Origin: Lentisalinibacter sp037382365
Lineage (GTDB): Bacteria > Pseudomonadota > Gammaproteobacteria > Steroidobacterales > Woeseiaceae
Assembly: GCA_037382365.1 (NCBI GenBank)
Contig: JARRPZ010000151.1
Coordinates: 1-5,660 of the forward strand
DNA length: 5,660 nucleotides
Reading direction: 5' to 3'
Position 1 is the first letter of the stretch, and each line of letters begins with the position of its first letter. A program made the translations under genes and the position numbers. Shown here in pieces: positions 1 to 5,057 of the stretch. The notes below the pieces were generated by a model. It was not told the origin of the DNA. It was given only the letters and a program-made list of their open reading frames with translations, and made no database searches.

Positions 1-945
1 CGTATCGTCGATTCCACCGGTGCCCTCGATCTCGATCCGCTGCCGGAGCGTCTGCTGGTGGTCGGCGGCGGCATCATCGGCCTGGAGATGGCCTGCGTCT
101 ACGACGCGCTGGGCGTGCGGGTCAGTGTGGTGGAACTCCTGCAGGAACTCATGGCCGGGACGGACCCGGACCTGGTCCGCCCGCTGAAGAAACGCATGCA
201 GAGCCGTTACGAGCGGATCCTGCTCGGTGAGAGCGTGGCGGGCATGGAGAGTCGCGACGACGGCATCCGGGTGGCATTCGAGGGCGATGGCGCTCCGGAG
301 CCCGACACCTGGGATCGGGTGCTGATCGCAGTCGGACGGCGGGCCAACGGGGATCGTCTGGACGCGGACAAAGCCGGCGTGACGATAGGCGACGGAGGCA
401 TCATCCCGGTGGACGGCCAGATGCGGACCAACGTGCCTCATATCTACGCCATCGGCGATGTCGTCGGCCAGCCCATGCTCGCGCACAAGGCGACCCACGA
501 GGGGAAGGTCGCGGCCGAGGTGGCGGCCGGGGAGAAGCGCGCCTTCGACGCCCGTGTCATCCCGTCGGTGGCCTACACGGATCCTGAGGTGGCTTGGGTC
601 GGGCTCACCGAGCAGGCCGCGAAAGAGCAGGGGATCGATTACGGCAAGGCCCAGTTCCCCTGGGCGGCGAGCGGACGCTCGCTCGCCATGGGCCGGGACG
701 AGGGATTCACGAAGCTCCTGTTCGACAAGAAGGACGACCGGCTGCTGGGGGCCGGCATCGTCGGCACGAATGCGGGCGACCTGATCTCCGAGGCGGCGCT
801 TGCCATCGAGATGGGCGCGGACGCGGCGGACATCGGTCTCACGATCCATCCCCACCCGACGCTCTCGGAGACGGTCGGGATGGCTGCTGAAGCCTGGGAC
901 GGCACGCTCACCGACCTCTATATGCCGAAAAAGAAGAAGCGCTGA
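1..945 (+). CDS. lpdA: Dihydrolipoyl dehydrogenase (E3), C-terminal two thirds, cut by the window edge
   Basis: Lpd is the FAD-dependent E3 subunit of pyruvate and 2-oxoglutarate dehydrogenase complexes. It reoxidises dihydrolipoyl groups and passes the electrons to NAD+. The frame is open from base 1, giving 314 visible residues. The usual length is about 475, so the N-terminal FAD domain with the redox-active Cys pair lies off the window. Visible are the NAD-binding GGGIIG loop (visible residues 22-27), the second FAD-contact motif YAIGDVVGQPMLAHKA (149 onward), the dimerisation domain with VIPSVAYTDPEVAWVGLTE, and the catalytic pair His285/Glu290 in HPHPTLSE. The protein ends in a Lys-rich tail like that of E. 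coli Lpd, which it resembles closely throughout. The GTG at 58 is internal, not the start. The gene converges on hvfC with 13 nt between stops. Which dehydrogenase complex it serves cannot be seen, because the upstream genes are missing. Confidence 0.96.
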   Translation, partial: RIVDSTGALDLDPLPERLLVVGGGIIGLEMACVYDALGVRVSVVELLQELMAGTDPDLVRPLKKRMQSRYERILLGESVAGMESRDDGIRVAFEGDGAPEPDTWDRVLIAVGRRANGDRLDADKAGVTIGDGGIIPVDGQMRTNVPHIYAIGDVVGQPMLAHKATHEGKVAAEVAAGEKRAFDARVIPSVAYTDPEVAWVGLTEQAAKEQGIDYGKAQFPWAASGRSLAMGRDEGFTKLLFDKKDDRLLGAGIVGTNAGDLISEAALAIEMGADAADIGLTIHPHPTLSETVGMAAEAWDGTLTDLYMPKKKKR

Positions 946-946
946 T

Positions 947-972
947 CCTGCCGGGTCGTCAGCGCCGGCGGG
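947..972 (-). terminator. Possible hairpin terminator between convergent hvfC and lpdA
   Basis: An inverted repeat pairs 947-954 with 965-972: eight pairs, one of them G-U, with a 10-nt loop. It sits in the gap between the converging genes and overlaps the hvfC stop codon. There is no U-tract directly after it in either direction. Read on the minus strand, a T-rich run follows about 8 nt later, opposite the Lys codons at the end of lpdA. It could end the hvfC transcript or both transcripts, but it is not a canonical intrinsic terminator. GC-rich DNA throws up such hairpins often. Confidence 0.3.
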
Positions 973-1729
973 TGCCGAGCACGATGTCGAGGCGACGCAT
1001 CTCTTCGAGCGTACCGCGGCCGCCCGTCACCACGGCCTCCGGATCCGCGTGGCCGATCTCCGCCGCCAGAGCGTGCAGGAGTTCGCGCCCGCTGCGACGT
1101 TCGACGTTGTCGCGCACGAGTTCGAACAGCCGCGCCGTCGCCGCATTGAGTTCCAGGAAACCGAGCCGATCGTCCAGGCGGCGGTAGACGACCAGCCACG
1201 TCGGTTGTTCGTCGGGTGCGTCCGGCTGGAAATTCTCGCCGATGCGGTGGACGGGAAAGTGGTATCCGCAGAGCTGCGCGAGCGGCGACAGGACGGGCGT
1301 GCCCGCCAGCAGATCGCCCTCCCGATCCACGTCACCGAGGTCCGGGTCCTCGTCCGCGATGGACAGCGCCAGTCCGACCCACTCGTAGTGAGCGAGCGCG
1401 CGCAGGTAGGGCGGGTCTTCCCCGTCGTCACGCTCGTGCTCGAGGAATTCGAGGAATTCCTTCGGCAGTTCCAGGAAGTACGGAGTGAGCGACCGGTGTC
1501 GTGCGATGAAGTCGCGCACCAGCGTATCCCATCGGGGTCCCTCGAGGATACGGCGGGTGACCCGGAACGTCGCGCCCAGCAGATTCGAGATGTTATTGAA
1601 GAAGAGTTCCCGGTACACGGCCAGCCGGCGCTCCTCGATGTCCGCGGGTGCGGGATTCGACACCGGGTCCCGGATGTGGGCGGCGAACTCGTATTGCCGG
1701 CGCTGGAAGTCCGGACGCTCGTCAGCCAT
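959..1729 (-). CDS. hvfC: HvfC/BufC-family partner protein of an MNIO RiPP maturase (DUF2063 domain)
   Basis: A 256-residue soluble protein. In studied systems such proteins bind the precursor and present it to the DUF692/MNIO enzyme. The N-terminal HvfC/BufC domain (formerly DUF2063, annotated as putative DNA-binding) spans about residues 8-98. It contains RRQYEFAAHIRDP, the helix with VYRELFFNNISNLL, and the aromatic segment SLTPYFLELPKEFLEFL. A second domain at about 150-250 resembles the NGO1945-type C-terminal domain, with WLVVYRRLDDRLGFLELNA followed by ATARLFELV. The start at 1729 is chosen because a GGAG Shine-Dalgarno (1740-1737) lies 7 nt upstream and the family N-terminus begins here. 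The same frame stays open to 1801, but that extension lacks family character. The start codon overlaps the end of hvfB by 8 nt, implying translational coupling. The older DNA-binding label is probably misleading. A role with HvfB is inferred from family and position. Confidence 0.88.
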   Translation of the reverse strand: MADERPDFQRRQYEFAAHIRDPVSNPAPADIEERRLAVYRELFFNNISNLLGATFRVTRRILEGPRWDTLVRDFIARHRSLTPYFLELPKEFLEFLEHERDDGEDPPYLRALAHYEWVGLALSIADEDPDLGDVDREGDLLAGTPVLSPLAQLCGYHFPVHRIGENFQPDAPDEQPTWLVVYRRLDDRLGFLELNAATARLFELVRDNVERRSGRELLHALAAEIGHADPEAVVTGGRGTLEEMRRLDIVLGTRRR

Positions 1730-2630
1730 GGCTGATCTCCGGGCGGTGGTGTCCGAGCGCTCCCGTGTCGCGCTGCAGTGCGCGCACGAGCCGGAGCTCA
1801 CCGAGCAGCTCGTCCAGCGGCGGAAAGTTGAAGTCGCGTTCGAGCAGCGTCGGCAGCGGGCCCAGCCGCTCGTAGGTCTGTGCCAGCAATTGCCAGACCG
1901 GGTCGCTCACCGCCGCGCCGTGGGTATCGACGCGCAGGTCTTCGGCCTCGACATAGTGGCCGGCGACGTGGAGATAGGCGACTCGCTCCGCCGGCATCGC
2001 GGCGAGGAACGCCTCGGCGTCGTAGCCGTGATTGATCGAGTTGACGACGATGTTGTTGACGTCGAGCAGCAGGTCGCAGTCGGCCTCTTCCACGACGGCA
2101 CGGACGAACTCCGCCTCGCTCAGGGTCCGGTCCGGCGTGGCGTAGTACGAGACGTTCTCCACTGCCATGCGCTGGCCCAGTATGTCCTGCGCTCGTCGGA
2201 TCCTGGCCGCCACGTAGTGCACCGCCTCCTCGGTGAAGGGAATCGGCATCAGGTCGTAGAGGTGGCCGTGGTCACTGCAATAGCTGAGGTGCTCCGAATA
2301 GAAACCGATGCCGTGTCGATCCATGAATCGGCGGATGTTGCCTAGCAGGTCTTCGTCCAGGGGCGAGGGCGCGCCGAGGGAGAGGGACAGACCGTGCAGT
2401 GTCACGGGCCAGCGCTCCGAGAATTCGCGGAAGCGCCGTCCCTGGCGGCCGCCGATCCCTATCCAATTCTCCGGCGCCACTTCCAGGAAGTCGATCTCCT
2501 CGGGCTGACGATCCCGCAGAGACTGCATCAGGCCCCGCCGCAGCCCCAGCCCGGCGCCGGCCGGGATCTTCCTCTGCCTGTCGTCGTTGGTGGTCATGAT
2601 GTGATGGCTGTCTGCTCGCGGTTCGTCCAT
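1722..2630 (-). CDS. hvfB: HvfB-type MNIO RiPP maturase (DUF692 / UPF0276 family)
   Basis: DUF692 proteins are TIM-barrel, multinuclear non-heme iron-dependent oxidative enzymes (MNIOs). Studied members (MbnB, HvfB, BufB) convert Cys residues of precursor peptides into copper-binding heterocycles. This 302-residue protein shows the family signatures in order: GAGLGLR (26-31), FLEVAPENW (48-56), LHG with His79, SEH with Glu113/His114, VEN (157-159), LDVNN (189-193), His201 in NHGYD, HVAGHY with His221/His225, DTH (235-237), and Glu264 in ERDFNFPP. These match the expected metal ligands, so the enzyme looks intact. The start is uncertain. The ATG at 2630 gives the longest protein, while the in-frame ATG at 2597 fits the usual short lead before GAGLGLR better. 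Neither has a clear Shine-Dalgarno. It is paired with hvfC downstream. No precursor peptide gene lies beside it, so the substrate is unknown and a copper role is only inferred from relatives. Confidence 0.92.
   Translation of the reverse strand: MDEPRADSHHIMTTNDDRQRKIPAGAGLGLRRGLMQSLRDRQPEEIDFLEVAPENWIGIGGRQGRRFREFSERWPVTLHGLSLSLGAPSPLDEDLLGNIRRFMDRHGIGFYSEHLSYCSDHGHLYDLMPIPFTEEAVHYVAARIRRAQDILGQRMAVENVSYYATPDRTLSEAEFVRAVVEEADCDLLLDVNNIVVNSINHGYDAEAFLAAMPAERVAYLHVAGHYVEAEDLRVDTHGAAVSDPVWQLLAQTYERLGPLPTLLERDFNFPPLDELLGELRLVRALQRDTGALGHHRPEISHG
1737..1740 (-). promoter_or_regulatory. Ribosome binding site of hvfC
   Basis: GGAG read on the minus strand, 7 nt before the ATG at 1729 and inside the 3' end of hvfB. 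It decides the hvfC start against the longer open frame that reaches 1801. Confidence 0.7.
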
Positions 2631-2673
2631 TCGGACCCGGGCAGGCGTCCGGATATTTCACCGCCGTCCGGCA
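2631..2673 (-). other. Intergenic gap before hvfB with short repeats
   Basis: This is the only true gap in the minus-strand gene chain. It holds CGTCCGG twice on the plus strand (2646-2652 and 2665-2671). The upstream CGGAC at 2632-2636 can pair with GTCCG of either copy, so a small alternative stem could form just before the hvfB start. No promoter matching -35/-10 consensus and no Shine-Dalgarno could be picked out. No open frame for a peptide fits here. Confidence 0.3.
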
Positions 2674-3096
2674 TCAGGGCAGCCGCCGCAATGCTTCGAG
2701 ATAGGCGGCCTCGTCGGGCGCTCTCCCCGCACGCTGGGCCTCCCAGAGTGCCTCGCCGAGGCACTCGCTCATCCGGTGTTCCGCCTCGTGCGAATCGGCG
2801 AGACGGTTCGCCAGACGTTGCCAGATGCCACGGATGCCCGCGGGCCGATCCGTGGCCACCTGCTCGCGCAGTGCCAGATGCAAACCCATGTGCAGGAACG
2901 GATTGGCCCGGTTGTCGTCGCCCGTGTATTCGTAATCGAGTGCCTCGCCCTCCAGCATGCGCTGATACTCCGGGTGTTCCGCAACGACGTCTGCGATCTG
3001 TGCCTCCAGGGGCGAGAGGGGGCGTGACTCCTGCGCTTTCTGCCAGGCATCCGCGTACATCCTGCGCAGTTCGTCCCGGTCCTGGCCGTACAGCAT
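2674..3096 (-). CDS. DUF1841 family protein, function unknown
   Basis: A 140-residue protein of the DUF1841 family, common in proteobacteria and of unknown function. Recognisable segments are the N-terminal MLYGQDRDELRRMYADAW, PLEAQIADVVAEHPEY (28-44), NPFLHMGLHLALREQVATDR (65-84), and DSHEAEHRMSECLGEALWEA (101-120). It is predicted all-helical, soluble and acidic, with no signal peptide or membrane segment. Several His and Glu residues recur on the helices (His68, His73, His103, His107), but a metal site is only a guess. The start at 3096 is supported by GGAGGAG 8 nt upstream and by the family N-terminus. The frame stays open to 3186, within nth, and that part is discarded. Its ATG overlaps the nth stop as TGATG, so it is very likely made from the rnf-nth message. 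Confidence 0.9.
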   Translation of the reverse strand: MLYGQDRDELRRMYADAWQKAQESRPLSPLEAQIADVVAEHPEYQRMLEGEALDYEYTGDDNRANPFLHMGLHLALREQVATDRPAGIRGIWQRLANRLADSHEAEHRMSECLGEALWEAQRAGRAPDEAAYLEALRRLP

Positions 3097-3743
3097 CAGT
3101 GGGTCTCCTCCGGCTTCGTCTTGTGCCGGTACTCGCAGAGATCCTCGATGATGCATTCCGGACAGTCCGGTCTGCGTGCTTTGCACACGTAGCGCCCGTG
3201 CAGGATCAGCCAGTGATGGGCATCCTTCAGGAATTCCTCGGGTACGAGCCGGGTCAACCGCTTCTCCACCTCCAGCGGAGTCTTGCCCTTGGCAAGTCCG
3301 GTGCGGTTCGCGACCCGGAAGATGTGGGTGTCCACCGCGATCACCGGCTCGCCGAAAGCGGTGTTCAGGATGACATTGGCCGTCTTGCGCCCGACGCCGG
3401 GCAGCGACTCCAGCGCCTCGCGATCGTGCGGCACCTGGCCCTCGTGCTCCTGCAGCAGTTTGCGGCAGGTCTCTATGATGTTCTTCGCCTTGCTGTTGTA
3501 GAGACCGATCGTGCGGATGTAGCGGCTGAGCCCGTTCACGCCGAGATCGGCGATGGCCCGTGGCGTGTTCGCTTCCGCGAAGAGCTTCCTGGTGGCCTTG
3601 TTCACGCCCGCGTCCGTGGCCTGGGCGGACAGGATCACGGCGATCAGCAGTTCGAACGGGGTCGTGTATTCGAGTTCCGTCGTCGGCTCCGGGTTGGCCT
3701 CGCGGAGTCGGCGGAAGATGGCCGTGCGCTTCTCCCGGTTCAT
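3096..3743 (-). CDS. nth: Endonuclease III (DNA glycosylase/AP lyase)
   Basis: Nth removes oxidised pyrimidines such as thymine glycol from DNA and nicks the resulting abasic site in base-excision repair. The 215-residue protein aligns almost without gaps to E. coli Nth (211 residues). The helix-hairpin-helix reads LPGVGRKTANV with catalytic Lys120, followed by catalytic Asp138 in IAVDTHIFRV. The [4Fe-4S] ligands are Cys187, Cys194, Cys197 and Cys203, in the exact C-x6-C-x2-C-x5-C spacing. The start at 3743 gives the standard MNREKR N-terminus. The frame runs open to 4322, but that is out-of-frame sequence across rnfE. Its ATG overlaps the rnfE stop (ATGA) and has no strong Shine-Dalgarno of its own, so translation is probably coupled to rnfE. 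Position behind rnfE is conserved from E. coli. All key residues are present. Confidence 0.97.
   Translation of the reverse strand: MNREKRTAIFRRLREANPEPTTELEYTTPFELLIAVILSAQATDAGVNKATRKLFAEANTPRAIADLGVNGLSRYIRTIGLYNSKAKNIIETCRKLLQEHEGQVPHDREALESLPGVGRKTANVILNTAFGEPVIAVDTHIFRVANRTGLAKGKTPLEVEKRLTRLVPEEFLKDAHHWLILHGRYVCKARRPDCPECIIEDLCEYRHKTKPEETH
3105..3111 (-). promoter_or_regulatory. Ribosome binding site of the DUF1841 gene
   Basis: GGAGGAG read on the minus strand, 8 nt before the ATG at 3096. It doubles as the paired Glu codons near the end of nth. This strong site fixes the start at 3096. Confidence 0.75.
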
Positions 3744-4417
3744 TCCGCGCCGCGTGTCAGGACGGAAGTGGCCGGCTCTCGGCGGCGGATATCGATGGCG
3801 TTGCGGGCCGCGACGAGCAGGGCGAGTGTCAGGAAAGCGCCCGGCGGCAGTATGGCCAGCAGGAAGCCGCTTCCCTCCGCGCCGGGTTGGGCGGCGCTGC
3901 CGGTGAGGAGATGCCAGTCGGCGAACAGGGTCCCGCGACCCACGAGTTCGCGGATGCCGCCGACCGCCACCAGGACCCAGAGAAACCCGAGACCCATGAC
4001 GAATCCGTCGGCGACCGCCGGAACGAACGGACGACGGGATGCCACCGCTTCCGCCCTGGCGACGATGGCGCAATTGGTGACGATCAGGGCGATGAATATG
4101 CCGAGCGCGCGATCGAGTGCGGGAAACCAGGCCTCGAATATCATCTCGACACAGGTGACCAGCGAGGCGATGACGAGCACGTAGATCGCGATCCGGATCT
4201 CCCGGCTGAGCGTCCGGCGCAGAAGGGAGACCAGGCCGTTGGTAGCGGTCATTACGGCGAGTGTCGCGAGGCCGAGACCGAGGCCGTTGACGGCGCTGGT
4301 GGTGACCGCGAGGAGCGGGCACAGCCCCAGCAGCTGCACGAGTCCGGGGTTGTCGTCCCAGAGGCCCTTGCGGATCATCCCCGCCGGCCGTTCCCGACTC
4401 TCTTCGCCGGCGCTCAT
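3740..4417 (-). CDS. rnfE: Electron transport complex subunit RnfE/RsxE
   Basis: An integral inner-membrane subunit of the Rnf/Rsx complex, which moves electrons between NADH and ferredoxin coupled to ion movement and, in E. coli, helps keep SoxR reduced. The 225 residues hold about six hydrophobic segments. The two conserved half-site motifs are LLGLCPLLAVT with Cys33 and LIVTNCAIVARAEA with Cys116. In the Rnf family these cysteines, together with those of RnfA, hold a [2Fe-2S] cluster within the membrane. Near the C-terminus FLLAILPPGAFLTLALL is typical. The start at 4417 has AGGAG 8 nt upstream. A second Met at residue 14 is possible but less well placed. It overlaps rnfG and nth by 4 nt each. 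Against NqrD, the Na+-NQR homologue, the following nth and the covalent-FMN RnfG with its short N-terminus favour Rnf. Confidence 0.95.
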   Translation of the reverse strand: MSAGEESRERPAGMIRKGLWDDNPGLVQLLGLCPLLAVTTSAVNGLGLGLATLAVMTATNGLVSLLRRTLSREIRIAIYVLVIASLVTCVEMIFEAWFPALDRALGIFIALIVTNCAIVARAEAVASRRPFVPAVADGFVMGLGFLWVLVAVGGIRELVGRGTLFADWHLLTGSAAQPGAEGSGFLLAILPPGAFLTLALLVAARNAIDIRRREPATSVLTRGAE

Positions 4418-5055
4418 CGCACCTTCTCCTCTGCGCGCTCTGCGAGTTCCTGCCGATGCTCCGCGAAGTATAGCAAGGTGGATTTCACCGCCCGCACGAC
4501 GGCGCGCGGCGTGATGGTCGCCCCGGTGAACTGCTCGAAGCGGCCGCCGTTGCGCCGGAGCGCCCACTCGGCCGGCGGTGGTTCCTCCAGAGAGAGTCCG
4601 GAAAAACGGGTGATCCAGTCCGAGCGGCTTGCCTCCACGTAATCCCCGAGCCCCGGGGTCTCCCGATGTGCGAGCACACGCACGGCCGTGATCCGGCCGT
4701 CGGGCAGCAGCCCCACGAGCAGTCGTATCGGCCCGGAGTAGCCGTCGGCGGATACCTCGAATATCCAGGCGGCCACGCGGTCGCCGTCGAGCGCGAGATA
4801 GAGGAAGGCCGTTTCGTCTCCCGGCAGTTCGTGTGGTGACGCGAGGCGCAGTGGATCGTCCAGGGTGATGCGATCCCAGTCCACCTCCGCCAGCAATGGC
4901 AGGAAACGTTGCTGGCGGAGTGCTGCCCGATTCTCCGCGATACGTTCCCGGGTGAGTTGCCAGGTCAGTGCGACGGCGCCGGCGCACACGGCGGCGAAGA
5001 GCGCGAGCACGAGGCCGGTCTGCCAGGGACGGAGCTGTCGCTGCCCGCTGTCCAT
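4414..5055 (-). CDS. rnfG: Electron transport complex subunit RnfG/RsxG (covalent FMN protein)
   Basis: RnfG is a membrane-anchored subunit with a periplasmic FMN-binding domain that relays electrons in the Rnf complex. The 213-residue protein has one N-terminal membrane anchor at about residues 13-33, then the FMN domain with the conserved HRETPGLGDYVE (130-141) and the flavinylation motif EQFTGATITP (174-183). Thr180 is the expected FMN attachment residue, added by an ApbE-type flavin transferase encoded elsewhere. The family motif usually begins with Asp; here it is Glu174, a conservative change. The start at 5055 gives a short cytoplasmic lead before the anchor and lies 2 nt after the rnfD stop. 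No clear Shine-Dalgarno is seen, so coupling to rnfD is likely. The frame continues open to 5271 out of phase with rnfD, which I reject. Its stop overlaps the rnfE start as ATGA. Confidence 0.94.
   Translation of the reverse strand: MDSGQRQLRPWQTGLVLALFAAVCAGAVALTWQLTRERIAENRAALRQQRFLPLLAEVDWDRITLDDPLRLASPHELPGDETAFLYLALDGDRVAAWIFEVSADGYSGPIRLLVGLLPDGRITAVRVLAHRETPGLGDYVEASRSDWITRFSGLSLEEPPPAEWALRRNGGRFEQFTGATITPRAVVRAVKSTLLYFAEHRQELAERAEEKVR
4425..4430 (-). promoter_or_regulatory. Ribosome binding site of rnfE
   Basis: AGGAGA read on the minus strand, with its AGGAG core ending 8 nt before the ATG at 4417. It lies within the last codons of rnfG and supports this start over the internal Met codon 14. 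Confidence 0.65.
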
Positions 5056-5057
5056 CG

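Noticed and set aside
58..60. GTG at 58 as the lpdA start
   Set aside because: The codons before it (1-57) are in frame and read like the linker just ahead of the Lpd NAD-binding domain, so the gene begins left of the window.
1430..1475. The local repeat GAGGAATTCGAGGAATTC near 1440-1458
   Set aside because: It encodes the EFLEFLE repeat of an HvfC helix (residues 91-97), so it is explained by coding.
1730..1801. Upstream extension of the hvfC frame
   Set aside because: It overlaps the hvfB C-terminus further than needed, has no family similarity, and the start at 1729 has a good GGAG site.
800..2345. Long plus-strand open frames opposite hvfC and hvfB (800-1735 and 1485-2345)
   Set aside because: They are antisense shadows of hvfC and hvfB, whose minus-strand products match known families over their length.
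2394..4184. A 596-codon open frame on the plus strand, antisense to the hvfB 5' end, DUF1841, nth and rnfE
   Set aside because: It runs opposite clearly identified genes, is rich in Arg, Pro and Ala as expected for a GC-rich antisense frame, and shows no recognisable domain.
3744..4322. Upstream extension of the nth frame by 193 codons
   Set aside because: The extension is an alternative frame of rnfE with Arg/Gly/Pro-rich composition. The protein from 3743 already matches full-length E. coli Nth.
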